Part shown: piece by piece, positions 1-7,917 of the stretch
Numbering within the stretch: the first letter of the stretch is position 1
How the letters are laid out: each line of letters opens with the position of its first letter
NCBI GenBank assembly: GCA_903930765.1
Contig: CAIYZV010000117.1
Span: 1-45,864 of the forward strand
Direction of reading: 5' to 3'
Source: an uncultured Pirellula sp.
GTDB lineage: Bacteria > Planctomycetota > Planctomycetia > Pirellulales > Pirellulaceae
Length of the DNA: 45,864 nucleotides
Made by a program: the position numbers and the translations under genes
Notes under the pieces: model-generated
What the model was told of the DNA's origin: nothing
Database searches by the model: none
The model's input: only the letters and a program-made list of their open reading frames with translations

Positions 1-30
1 GAAATGGTTGATTACTGAATTGAGGGGATC

Positions 31-873
31 GTGGCACCATCAACATTAGGATTCCTCGGTGGCGGACAGATGGCCACGGCGATCGCGAGGGGCGTAGTGC
101 AAGCAGGACTTGTCGACGGATCCGCTTTGGTTTTCACGGAGCCGAATGGTTCGCAAGCGGATAAATTGAAACAACTCTTTCCTGAGGCCGTCGTTTTCTC
201 CTCGTCGTCGGAGCTGTTCGATCGATGCCATCGTGTAATCCTGGCCGTAAAACCGCAAGTTCTCGAGAGTATCCGTTCGTCCATTGCCACGCATGTACAG
301 CCGCATCACCTGATCGTTTCGATCGCCGCAGGGATTCCATTGACCAAGCTATCGCATTGGTTTCGGACCGAGCGTATCGCACGCGTCATGCCCAATACGC
401 CTTGCCAAGTCCTTCACGGGGCGTGCGGTATCGCCTTTGGCCATGGAATGACGGGCGAGGACAAGGATTGGTGCGATGGGGTGTTCCGAGCGGTTGGAAG
501 TGTCGTGCATGTTAGTGATGATCAACTGCACGCGGTGACTGGTGTTTCGGGGTCGGGCCCAGCGTATGTGCTGTTGATGATCGAGGCATTGAGCGACGGT
601 GGGGTGGCGGCTGGTCTCAGTCGCGACGTCGCGTTGCAACTCGCGACCCAAACGGTCCTCGGTGCCGCCGCGATGGTGCAATCCACCGGTTTGCACCCGG
701 CCGTGTTGCGCGAACAGGTAACCAGTCCTGCCGGGACCACCATTGCAGCTCTAAAAATGCTCGAAAAAGGAGCGTTTCGCTCGACCGTCATGGATGCCGT
801 GCAAGCGGCGACGCAGCGCTCTCGCGAATTAGCGGGGCCCGATACACCAAATCCGATTGCAGGATTAAGATAG
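31..873 (+). CDS. proC: Pyrroline-5-carboxylate reductase
   Basis: Reduces 1-pyrroline-5-carboxylate to L-proline with NAD(P)H, the last step of proline synthesis, in the cytoplasm. The 280-residue protein has the family length. An N-terminal Rossmann site (FLGGGQMA, residues 8-15) is followed by the diagnostic C-terminal dimerisation region with GVSGSGPAY near residue 170 and the TSPAGTT motif near residue 230. The start is GTG at 31, preceded by a purine-rich GAGGGGA at 22-28, and puts the glycine motif right at the N-terminus as in homologues. It is the first of three forward biosynthetic genes (proC, tyrA, purL). The window begins only 30 bases upstream, so its promoter is not visible. 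Identification is from family motifs and is firm. Confidence 0.95.
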   Translation: MAPSTLGFLGGGQMATAIARGVVQAGLVDGSALVFTEPNGSQADKLKQLFPEAVVFSSSSELFDRCHRVILAVKPQVLESIRSSIATHVQPHHLIVSIAAGIPLTKLSHWFRTERIARVMPNTPCQVLHGACGIAFGHGMTGEDKDWCDGVFRAVGSVVHVSDDQLHAVTGVSGSGPAYVLLMIEALSDGGVAAGLSRDVALQLATQTVLGAAAMVQSTGLHPAVLREQVTSPAGTTIAALKMLEKGAFRSTVMDAVQAATQRSRELAGPDTPNPIAGLR

Positions 874-1015
874 TCGTTATGCACCCTACAAGCGGAACGC
901 CTCACACGCGGTCCGATGGCCCATCCACCGAACCAGGTTACGGGCAGCCATGCTTGATTGGTTGCTCCCTCCCTTGCTTCCATCCTTCGTCCCTCACCAC
1001 CAATCCCGAACGTAC

Positions 1016-1870
1016 ATGGTCTGGCAGCGTGTTTGCATTATTGGAGTTGGTCTCCTAGGCGGTTCGATCGGCCTAGCACTGCACCGCAAGCGGCTTGCGA
1101 GGAAGGTGGTTGGGGTCGGTCGAACGATCTCAAAGCTCGATACTGCTCTGCGACGTGGGGCCATCGATGAAGCGACCGATGATATTTTGGTCGGGGCGAA
1201 AGATGCGGACTTGGTGATCGCTTGCGTTCCGATCCGGTCCATCGTCGATACGCTTGAGATCGCGGCTCAAGTGGCCTTGCCCAACGCCATCCTGACCGAT
1301 GTCGGCAGCACCAAGCAAACCATCGTCCGGAATGCGGTAGGCCGATTATCGGATCATCAGTTCGTCGGCAGCCACCCTATCGCTGGTGGCCACCATAGCG
1401 GTGTTGAGCATGCGGTTGGCACCCTTCTCGACGGCGCAGTGGTCGTTATTACCCCCACACCAAGCACGAGCCCCGATCTCATCCAACGCGTCACCGATTT
1501 TTGGGAATCGATGGGATCCAGAATCAGCCGGCTCACGCCGGAAGAACATGATGCAGCGCTAGCGATTTCGAGCCATTTGCCCCACATGGTCGCTTCGGCG
1601 TTGGCGATCTCCACCCCGGCGGAGTTAATTCCCTTCGTCGGTAAGGGTTGGATGGATTCTACCCGGATCGCCGCGAGTAATTCACAGCTTTGGCGACAGA
1701 TCCTCGAAGAAAACCACGGCCCAGCCTTACAAGCAATGAAGAAGTTTGCCACAATTTGCGAAACGTGGATCGAGGCGCTTGAGCAAGCGGATTTCGATCG
1801 AGTTGAGCAACTTCTGAAATCTGGAAAGGCAACACGTGAAGCTGTGGCAAGTAGACATTCTGTCGGCTGA
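1016..1870 (+). CDS. tyrA: Prephenate dehydrogenase family protein
   Basis: Oxidatively decarboxylates prephenate (or arogenate) with NAD(P)+ in tyrosine synthesis. The 284-residue protein opens with a dinucleotide-binding motif (GVGLLGGSIG, residues 10-19), has the conserved substrate-site region GSHPIAGG near residue 120, and a helical C-terminal half with SSHLPHMVASALA. An in-frame ATG at 950 would add 22 residues (LPPLLPSF...) that lie before the Rossmann strand and look non-conserved, so ATG at 1016 is preferred. There is no chorismate mutase or ACT domain. The end overlaps purL by 35 nt, suggesting translational coupling. Prephenate versus arogenate specificity cannot be read from the sequence. 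Confidence 0.9.
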   Translation: MVWQRVCIIGVGLLGGSIGLALHRKRLARKVVGVGRTISKLDTALRRGAIDEATDDILVGAKDADLVIACVPIRSIVDTLEIAAQVALPNAILTDVGSTKQTIVRNAVGRLSDHQFVGSHPIAGGHHSGVEHAVGTLLDGAVVVITPTPSTSPDLIQRVTDFWESMGSRISRLTPEEHDAALAISSHLPHMVASALAISTPAELIPFVGKGWMDSTRIAASNSQLWRQILEENHGPALQAMKKFATICETWIEALEQADFDRVEQLLKSGKATREAVASRHSVG

Positions 1871-4775
1871 TGGGCAGCCGGATGCTCTCGGAGCTTATGC
1901 AGGCTCCGCGGCCCGCGAGATGGGAATCTCCAAAGATCTCGACGCGCGAGGCGTGCACGGATTTTTGCTGCAGGGGAGCCTGGATCAAGCGGCGGCTGAC
2001 CGCGTAGCGAACGACTATCTGGCAGATCCTATCGCGCAGCGCACGATTGCTGCGCCGGTTGGAAGCCCGGTCCTCTCAGCGCCCAAAACCTATGGCGTCT
2101 CGCACGGACGGCTCGTCCACGTCTTGTTCAAGCCCGGGGTTATGGACCCGGTGGCGCAAAGCACCCTTACGATGCTTCGCGGGTTGAAGTACGACGTCGA
2201 AGAAGTGCGCACGTTCCGCAAGTACTGGCTTTGTGGATCCGCCGAAACCGATGCGTCGATGTTCGATCGCGTGTGCAAGAAAATTTTGTCCAATGACTCC
2301 ATCGAGCAAGTTATCGTCGGCCCCCTTGAACTCGATAAACTTTCGCTCGGATCCCCGTATCGACTGCATGTGACACAGGTGCCGATCGCCGATCTCGACG
2401 ATGCAGAGCTGATGCATCTCAGCAAAACCGGACAGCTTTATTTTTCGCTTCCTGAGATGAAGACGATTCAAGTCCATTTTGCGAAACTGGGACGTCATCC
2501 CACCGACATCGAGTTGGAAACCATCGCGCAGACCTGGAGTGAGCACTGCAGCCACAAGACGCTCGGCGGCCGTATCGAATACCGTGACGAAAACGGCACA
2601 CGGCAGTTTACCAGCATGCTCAAGGAAACCATTTTCGCGGCGACTAAAAAGATTCGTGAGATACTCGGTCAGGACGATTGGTGCGTCAGCGTTTTCAAAG
2701 ACAACGCAGGCGTGGTCACCTTCGATGCCGAGCACCATGTCGTCTTCAAGGTGGAAACGCATAATCACCCTTCGGCGATTGAACCTTACGGCGGAGCCAA
2801 TACAGGACTCGGTGGTGTGATCCGGGATCCTCTCGGAACGGGACTTGGGGCAAAGCCGATTTGCAGTTCGGACGTGTTTTGTTTCGCATCGCCCAATTTT
2901 CCTCCGGACCAGCTTCCGCCCGGGGTTTTGCACCCTCGTCGCGTGATGAACGGGGTGGTTGCGGGAGTACGCGATTACGGAAATCGAATGGGCATCCCAA
3001 CCGTCAACGGCGCGGTCTATTTCGATGACCGATACCTTGGCAATCCACTCGTATATTGCGGAAACGCAGGCTTGCTGCCGGTCGATAAAGTGGACAAGTC
3101 TCCCAAGTCGGGAGATTGGATTGTCACCATCGGTGGACGCACTGGAAGAGACGGGATTCACGGCGCCACGTTTAGCAGTGTGGAGTTAACCCACGAGAGC
3201 GAAGCCATCTCGGGTGGCTCGGTGCAAATCGGCAACGCGATCACTGAAAAGATGGTACTCGAAGTGATTTTGCAAGCCCGCGATGAAGGGCTCTATCATG
3301 CAGTCACCGATTGCGGTGCGGGTGGCTTTAGCAGCGCCGTCGGGGAAATGGGCGAAACCATCGGAGCCGAAGTCTGGCTCGACCGCGCGCCGCTCAAGTA
3401 CGATGGTCTCAGCCACACCGAAATCTGGATCAGCGAAGCGCAAGAACGCATGGTGTTAGCTGTCCCCCCAGACAAACTCGATCGCCTCGCTCAAATTTGC
3501 AAGAAAGAAGATGTCGAGTACGCGGTCATTGGACGCTTTGTTCCTACCGGAAAACTGCGATTGCTTTACCAAGATACCGAGGTTGGTTCCATCGATATGG
3601 AGTTCCTCCACGGAGGCAGACCACCTGTGGTTCGGCAAGCGGTGTATCAAAACAAACCGGAGGAGACTGGGTCGCTAGGGGATCTGACCAAACCTGATAT
3701 CGAGTCGACGCTTCAAAAGATTCTTTCAACACCTACCGTTGCGAGCAAGCACTGGATCATTCGTCAGTACGACCATGAAGTCCAAGGTGGCAGTGTCGTG
3801 AAGCCGTTGGTGGGCCCTGCATGCAATGGCCCCAGCGATGCCGCTGTTGTGCGACCCAAGTTAACCTCGAATCGCGCTTTGGTCCTCTCCTGTGGGATGA
3901 ACCCTCGCTTTGGCGATCTCGATCCGTACCACATGGCGACCAGCGCTATCGATGAAGCTGTACGGAATGCGATCGCGGTGGGTGCCAGACCCGATCGCAT
4001 CGCCATCCTCGATAATTTTTGCTGGGGAAACACGGATCGGCCAGAGACACTCGGCACACTTGTTCGGGCTGCGATCGCGTGCCACGATCTCGCTTTGGCC
4101 TGGAAGACGCCGTTCATCAGTGGCAAAGACAGCCTCAACAACGAGTTTACCTGGTTTGATTCTAAAGGCGAAAAGCAATCGATCGCGATTCCATGCTCCC
4201 TATTGATCAGCGCCATGGGGCAGATCGACGATGCCTCCAAAGCGATCACCATGGACTTCAAGCAATCAGGAAACGCGATTTACCTGGTCGGATCCACCCG
4301 CGAGGAACTCGGCGGTTCCCATGCCGCGATGGTTCTGAAGAAATCGGGTGGGCATGTTCCCAAAGTGGATCCCGCCATAGCGATGGAGTCCTATCGCAAA
4401 CTGCACGCTGCCATAGATCGTGGATTGGTCGTTTCCTGCCATGATCTGAGCGAAGGTGGACTCGCAGTCGCTATTGCGGAAATGGCTTTTGCTGGAGAGT
4501 TGGGTGCAGAGCTTGATCTCACGCAAATGCGCAACTCCAGCTTCATTGATGCGTCTGTTGCTCTGTTCTCGGAATCCAACAGCCGGCTTCTCGTCGAAGT
4601 ATCGCCAGCGCATGCCAAGGAATTTGAGAACGCGATGAGCGGTGTCACCTGGTACCGCCTTGGTTCGGTGACGAACGGAGATTGTATTACTATCCATTGC
4701 GATGGAACCGAGGTTGTTAACGTACCGTGGCGGGACCTGCGCGACGCTTGGCGTTCTCCGCTGGATTTCGAATAG
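1836..4775 (+). CDS. purL: Phosphoribosylformylglycinamidine synthase, PurS-PurL fusion without glutaminase domain
   Basis: Converts FGAR, ATP and glutamine-derived ammonia to FGAM in purine synthesis. At 979 residues it is longer than small PurL (about 740) and shorter than the large form (about 1300). Residues 3-75 and about 92-175 look like two PurS-type halves (LVHVLFKPGVMDP), matching the N-terminal domain of large PurL. The catalytic core follows with WSEHCSHKTLGG at 234-245, VETHNHPSAIEPYGG at 306-320 and the second ATP-binding half after about residue 630. The protein stops after the synthetase core, so a separate PurQ glutaminase is presumably encoded elsewhere. The start is GTG at 1836, inside the tyrA 3' end, with AAAGG six bases upstream; the following KLWQVDI strand fits the fold, so the 35-nt overlap appears real. 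Confidence 0.93.
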   Translation: MKLWQVDILSADGQPDALGAYAGSAAREMGISKDLDARGVHGFLLQGSLDQAAADRVANDYLADPIAQRTIAAPVGSPVLSAPKTYGVSHGRLVHVLFKPGVMDPVAQSTLTMLRGLKYDVEEVRTFRKYWLCGSAETDASMFDRVCKKILSNDSIEQVIVGPLELDKLSLGSPYRLHVTQVPIADLDDAELMHLSKTGQLYFSLPEMKTIQVHFAKLGRHPTDIELETIAQTWSEHCSHKTLGGRIEYRDENGTRQFTSMLKETIFAATKKIREILGQDDWCVSVFKDNAGVVTFDAEHHVVFKVETHNHPSAIEPYGGANTGLGGVIRDPLGTGLGAKPICSSDVFCFASPNFPPDQLPPGVLHPRRVMNGVVAGVRDYGNRMGIPTVNGAVYFDDRYLGNPLVYCGNAGLLPVDKVDKSPKSGDWIVTIGGRTGRDGIHGATFSSVELTHESEAISGGSVQIGNAITEKMVLEVILQARDEGLYHAVTDCGAGGFSSAVGEMGETIGAEVWLDRAPLKYDGLSHTEIWISEAQERMVLAVPPDKLDRLAQICKKEDVEYAVIGRFVPTGKLRLLYQDTEVGSIDMEFLHGGRPPVVRQAVYQNKPEETGSLGDLTKPDIESTLQKILSTPTVASKHWIIRQYDHEVQGGSVVKPLVGPACNGPSDAAVVRPKLTSNRALVLSCGMNPRFGDLDPYHMATSAIDEAVRNAIAVGARPDRIAILDNFCWGNTDRPETLGTLVRAAIACHDLALAWKTPFISGKDSLNNEFTWFDSKGEKQSIAIPCSLLISAMGQIDDASKAITMDFKQSGNAIYLVGSTREELGGSHAAMVLKKSGGHVPKVDPAIAMESYRKLHAAIDRGLVVSCHDLSEGGLAVAIAEMAFAGELGAELDLTQMRNSSFIDASVALFSESNSRLLVEVSPAHAKEFENAMSGVTWYRLGSVTNGDCITIHCDGTEVVNVPWRDLRDAWRSPLDFE

Positions 4776-4782
4776 AAGTTCC

Positions 4783-4799
4783 GCAGCCCGACGGGCTGC
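4783..4799 (+). terminator. Perfect hairpin just after purL
   Basis: GCAGCCC (4783-4789), a three-base GAC loop, and GGGCTGC (4793-4799) form a perfect seven-pair GC-rich stem eight bases after the purL stop. There is no T-tract directly after it, so it is either a weak or factor-assisted terminator or an mRNA 3'-end stabilising hairpin. It lies between convergent genes, which fits a transcript end. Confidence 0.45.
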
Positions 4800-4875
4800 T
4801 CCGAGCCTGGACATTCAGTACTTTTTCGTCCGAGAACTCAGCGAGCCGCTGCGAGGCTAAAAACCAGCGATCGCA

Positions 4876-4975
4876 GAAAACCCCTCACGACAGGGACTGT
4901 CGTTCTGCTTTGGAATGTAGAGAGTTGTCCCCAACTGCTCACGTCAGGAGCGAAACACGATTAAGTCAATCGTTC
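4876..4975 (+). repeat. Structured ~100-nt repeat, copy 1
   Basis: First of two diverged direct copies 181 nt apart. Visible hairpins in order: ACGACAG-GGA-CTGTCGT (4887-4903), a GTTG/CAAC stem (around 4923-4935), GCTC/GAGC (around 4937-4951), and ACGATT-AAGTC-AATCGT (4957-4973). Conserved unpaired blocks are GGAATGTAG and the AGGAGC-AAA junction. There is no ORF here. It may be a dispersed structured RNA or a MITE-like element. Strand is assigned arbitrarily because hairpins read in both directions. Confidence 0.7.
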
Positions 4976-4998
4976 TAAGATGCGATCCTCGGTCTTGC

Positions 4999-5025
4999 CT
5001 TCGCGGCTTCGCGCCTTCGCGTGAG
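4999..5025. repeat. Octamer repeat CTTCGCGN x3
   Basis: Three CTTCGCG units at 4999-5005, 5007-5013 and 5015-5021 with a period of 8, followed by TGAG. From memory this resembles the dispersed CTTTGCGN-type short repeats seen in intergenic regions of various environmental bacteria, but no search was made. It sits between the two ~100-nt structured repeat copies. Confidence 0.55.
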
Positions 5026-5056
5026 ATGAATCGAGGGTTATTAACCTAGGGGACCG

Positions 5057-5157
5057 ATAAACCCTTCGCGACAGGGACTGTTGTGCTACTTGGGAATGTA
5101 GCGCCGTTGACCCAACTGCTCTCGTAAGGAGCCAAAAACGATTACGACAATCGTTCG
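5057..5157 (+). repeat. Structured ~100-nt repeat, copy 2
   Basis: Second copy of the element at 4876-4975. The same hairpin order is kept: GCGACAG-GGA-CTGTTGT (5068-5084), GTTG/CAAC (around 5106-5115), GCTC/GAGC (around 5118-5132) and AACGATT-ACGAC-AATCGTT (5137-5155). Where bases differ from copy 1, pairing is largely kept (an A-T pair becomes a G-U type pair in hairpin 1; the last stem is a full seven pairs here), while loops vary more freely. This pattern suggests selection on structure. Confidence 0.7.
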
Positions 5158-5257
5158 CTATCCAGCTTGCTCCCATCCGGCGCTGCAGGACATTCTAGAA
5201 AAACGCTTTCGAGAACTCGGCGCTATTTGTTTAATTGATTCAATTAGCCGATTAAAT

Positions 5258-6235
5258 TCAGTCCTTGGCGATGGTCGATTTTGGCCACGTGAGATCGTTG
5301 TTCTCCGCGCGACCTTCGATGTAGAACCAATTGTGAATAGGTTTTAGGATCTCGGAGACCGCAGCGATGAGTTCGTGGTCGATGGGCTCTTCCAGCCAGC
5401 CAATCCACTGTTGGATTTCCGCGGGGATCGCGCTCCCGACGAGGCAGCTTGTGAAACCGGGATGGGATGCAGAAAACTGCAACGCGAGTTTTTCGATGGA
5501 ACTTCCTTGCGATTTGCAGAACGCGGCAGCTTCTGCCGCAATCCGCCGGACGTCTGGAGTTGCCTTGTGCCACGGCGGCAATGGCATCGACGTCAGCAAC
5601 CGAGCGGAAAATGGAGCGGCGTTGATGAGCCCGACGGAATGCGATTCCGCGAACGGCAACAACCGCAGCGCCATAGTGTTTTGAAGCGTGTAATGGTTGT
5701 AGGTGATCGCGCAATCGATCAGGCCTGTCGGTATCACCCGTTCAAAATTCTTCATCGGGTACCCGCTGATCCCGATGTAGCGAACTTTTCCCTTCTCGAC
5801 TTGTCGGGCCAAAGCGGGGAGCGTTTCATCGATGACTTGTTGGATATCCCCGTACTCAATATCGTGGCAGAAAACGATATCGAGGGTATCGAGCCGCATG
5901 CGTTCAAGGGAAACGTCGATACTTTCCGCGACCCGCTTGGCGGAGAAATCGAAATGTTGAGGTGCGTAGCGACCGAGTTTCGTGCTGACAACAATCTGAT
6001 CGCGAGGGATTTGGGGAAGGATCTGTCCGAGCAAAACTTCGCTCATCCCTCGCCCGTAGTACGCAGCGGTATCGATAAAATTGATCCCAGCATCGAGTGC
6101 TGTTCGAACCGAGGAGAGCGACGTGGTTAGATCGAACTGACCAAACTCTGCGCCGATGGAACTGGCTCCAAAACCTAAACTGGTTAGGTTCAACGAAGTC
6201 TTTCCCAAACGCCGCTTTACCAGAGCACCGCCCAT
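5258..6235 (-). CDS. Aldo/keto reductase, L-galactose/L-fucose dehydrogenase-like
   Basis: Predicted NAD(P)-dependent sugar or aldehyde oxidoreductase with a TIM-barrel fold, cytoplasmic. The catalytic tetrad is visible: Asp55 (FIDTAAYYG), Tyr59 or Tyr60, Lys86 (VVSTKLGRY) and His124 (VFCHDIEYG). The CHDIE(Y/F)G motif, the FDFSAKRV segment and the LALQFSASHP segment resemble the L-galactose dehydrogenase branch of the family, which also includes bacterial L-fucose dehydrogenases. Its 325 residues are typical. The start Met is followed by GGALVKRRLGKT, and a GTG at residue 6 is an alternative. It is convergent with purL. The true substrate is unknown. Confidence 0.88.
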   Translation of the reverse strand: MGGALVKRRLGKTSLNLTSLGFGASSIGAEFGQFDLTTSLSSVRTALDAGINFIDTAAYYGRGMSEVLLGQILPQIPRDQIVVSTKLGRYAPQHFDFSAKRVAESIDVSLERMRLDTLDIVFCHDIEYGDIQQVIDETLPALARQVEKGKVRYIGISGYPMKNFERVIPTGLIDCAITYNHYTLQNTMALRLLPFAESHSVGLINAAPFSARLLTSMPLPPWHKATPDVRRIAAEAAAFCKSQGSSIEKLALQFSASHPGFTSCLVGSAIPAEIQQWIGWLEEPIDHELIAAVSEILKPIHNWFYIEGRAENNDLTWPKSTIAKD

Positions 6236-6273
6236 GGCATCGATCCCAATCTAATGTGTGTCGCGAGCACTGA

Positions 6274-6597
6274 CTACAGCTTGGACGAAGCCGTATGGCT
6301 TTCCATTGCGAACTGCTGGAGCAATTGCTCTGTGTTGGATTTGAAGATGGTCAACGATTGATCCGCTAGAAGATATCCTTTTTTCGCCTTCATGATAGAC
6401 ATCGCAAGCGTCTGCTTGCGTTGCCACTGGTCGATTTTGAAGGAGCGAATATCGGTATAGGGAATGTCGAGTTTTGCCGTGATTTTTGGGATGAAATGGA
6501 ACCCATCTTTGGCTCGAACGACCGTGTAGTGCATGGTCCCGTACAAGACACCGATCCCGACCACCAACCCTAACAAAAAGCTTTCCACGCGATTCAT
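6274..6597 (-). CDS. Small membrane-anchored hypothetical protein
   Basis: I do not recognise the family. The 107-residue protein has an N-terminal hydrophobic segment (about residues 5-22, FLLGLVVGIGVLYG) and a polar remainder predicted to sit on one side of the membrane. The C-terminal part contains IPYTDIRSF and a run of charged and Gln-rich residues (LLADQSLTIF, NTEQLLQQF). An AGGAGA Shine-Dalgarno lies six bases upstream of ATG at 6597, which supports it as a real gene. It lies between the ribbon-helix-helix gene and the aldo/keto reductase, all on the reverse strand. Confidence 0.75.
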   Translation of the reverse strand: MNRVESFLLGLVVGIGVLYGTMHYTVVRAKDGFHFIPKITAKLDIPYTDIRSFKIDQWQRKQTLAMSIMKAKKGYLLADQSLTIFKSNTEQLLQQFAMESHTASSKL

Positions 6598-6702
6598 TCG
6601 CTTCTCCTAAGAAATCCTAGACAATAACGCGTTCGGTTTACCTAATTTGCCGGGTTGCGTCTATAGCAGCTTTCTCGGTGGATGCGGCGGGAAGGAGGTT
6701 CG

Positions 6703-6918
6703 TTACGCCCCCCGCTGGGGTTTTTTCTTTCCTTTCGGATCCTCTGGTTCGTTCGATTCGTCGTTTGTTTTTGGCGCTCGGCCCGATTGAGAGACAGCAC
6801 GTGCCAAGATCATTTCGATTTGGCTGTTCACACTGCGGAACTCGTCATCCGCCCAGCGCCGGATCGCATCGAGCAGTTCCGGCGGGATTCGCAATAGAAA
6901 TGAGTCTCGTTTCGCCAC
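6703..6918 (-). CDS. Arc-type ribbon-helix-helix DNA-binding protein
   Basis: Small predicted DNA-binding protein of 71 residues. Residues 6-12 (SFLLRIP) form the DNA-contacting beta strand, 13-25 (PELLDAIRRWADD) helix A and 30-42 (VNSQIEMILARAV) helix B, the pattern of Arc/MetJ/CopG proteins. The tail is polar, ending in a Lys-rich segment. The start is GTG at 6918 with GAGGAG about seven bases upstream. It lies 30 bases downstream of the SPFH gene in the same direction, so the two are very likely one transcript. It may autoregulate that operon; a repeated GATATC site upstream of the SPFH gene is a candidate operator. No toxin gene is recognised next to it. Confidence 0.88.
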   Translation of the reverse strand: MAKRDSFLLRIPPELLDAIRRWADDEFRSVNSQIEMILARAVSQSGRAPKTNDESNEPEDPKGKKKPQRGA

Positions 6919-6948
6919 GGGCGAGCTCCTCGGTGCTGTTTAAGACCG

Positions 6949-7917
6949 TTAGTTGTACAAGGAACCCGCATTCACGACGGGTTGGGCATGGCGGTCACTG
7001 CACAGTACCACGAGCAAGTTGGAGACCATCGCGGCTCGCCTCTCATCATCGAGCTCGACAATCTTGTCTCGACTGAGATGCTCGAGGGCTTGCTGAACCA
7101 TGCCGACGGCACCTTCGACGATCTTCGCACGCGCCGCTACAACGGCATGAGCTTGTTGGCGTTGCAGCATGGCCGCTGCGATTTCCGGAGCGTAAGCCAG
7201 ATGGCTGATCCTGGCCTCGAGAACTTCCACGCCCGCTTTTTCAAGCCGCTCTTGGATGTCCAACTTGAGTTGATCCCCGATTTCCTGGGTGGAACTGCGC
7301 AAAGATACGGTGCCATCCTCACTGTCGTACGGATGGCGTGTCGCGAGATTTCGTAAAGCGGCTTCGCTTTGCACTTGGACAAAGTCCTCATAGTCATCCA
7401 CTTCAAAGATTGCTTCGGCTGTGTTCACCACCTTCCAAACGACCACCGCTGAGATTTCGATCGGATTTCCATCGCGATCGTTGACCTTCGACGGCCGTCC
7501 ATGCGTACGGGACTTTTGCTGGATCACCACGCCCGCTTCATTCTTCTTCTCAGCGACATTCGTGGAACCTGTCTCGAAATTTCGAATCCGTAGAGAGATT
7601 TTCCGTTTGCTCAAAAATGGATTGACCCAGTAAAAACCCGAATCGTTGACTGTCCCTCGGTATTCACCAAAGAGCACGAGTACGCGGGCTGTGTTCGGTG
7701 GTACTGCCATGCAACCGAACAGCCCCACGAAACTCGCAGCGGCGACGAGGAAACCCATCCCGATAACAACTCCGCGAACGCCATTCGCCCCGTTGAATAT
7801 TTGGCTTACTGCCAAGATTACCATGGCTGCGGCAAATAAGATCCCTAGGAGGCACAAGGTCAGCATCTGCCACCCGCTTCGAGGACGAATCAATTTCTCA
7901 CTAACTATGGTATTCAC
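6949..7917 (-). CDS. SPFH/band-7 domain membrane protein
   Basis: Stomatin/flotillin-like membrane scaffold protein of 322 residues. Two hydrophobic segments lie near the N-terminus (about 17-40 and 47-70), followed by the band-7 domain (about 72-250: VPPNTARVLVLFGEYRGTV, then NPFLSKRKISLRIRNFET and GNPIEISAVVVWKV) and an Ala/Glu-rich helical segment (AAAMLQRQQAHAVVAARAKIVEGAVGMV) typical for oligomerisation. The start is GTG at 7917, seven bases after GGGAGG. The ribbon-helix-helix gene follows 30 bases downstream. Function in this organism is unknown; family members organise membrane domains or regulate proteases. Confidence 0.9.
   Translation of the reverse strand: MNTIVSEKLIRPRSGWQMLTLCLLGILFAAAMVILAVSQIFNGANGVRGVVIGMGFLVAAASFVGLFGCMAVPPNTARVLVLFGEYRGTVNDSGFYWVNPFLSKRKISLRIRNFETGSTNVAEKKNEAGVVIQQKSRTHGRPSKVNDRDGNPIEISAVVVWKVVNTAEAIFEVDDYEDFVQVQSEAALRNLATRHPYDSEDGTVSLRSSTQEIGDQLKLDIQERLEKAGVEVLEARISHLAYAPEIAAAMLQRQQAHAVVAARAKIVEGAVGMVQQALEHLSRDKIVELDDERRAAMVSNLLVVLCSDRHAQPVVNAGSLYN

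Larger units (their letters stand above)
4776..5257. other. Intergenic region between convergent purL and aldo/keto reductase genes
   Basis: No protein gene is supported in these 482 bases. They hold the purL 3' hairpin, the two ~100-nt structured repeats, the CTTCGCGN octamers, a short palindrome GGTTA-T-TAACC at 5036-5046, and an AT-rich palindrome TAATTGA-T-TCAATTA at 5232-5246 close to the reductase stop, which could serve as its transcript end. Confidence 0.7.

Noticed and set aside
2076-3161. 361-codon open frame on the reverse strand inside purL
   Set aside because: It is antisense to a strongly conserved purL region and its translation has no domain pattern; it reflects codon bias of the real gene.
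6710-6726. CCCC-GCT-GGGG followed by six T on the forward strand, like a terminator
   Set aside because: The stem is only four pairs, it lies within the 3' end of the reverse RHH gene (coding for its Lys/Pro-rich tail), and there is no forward transcript ending there.
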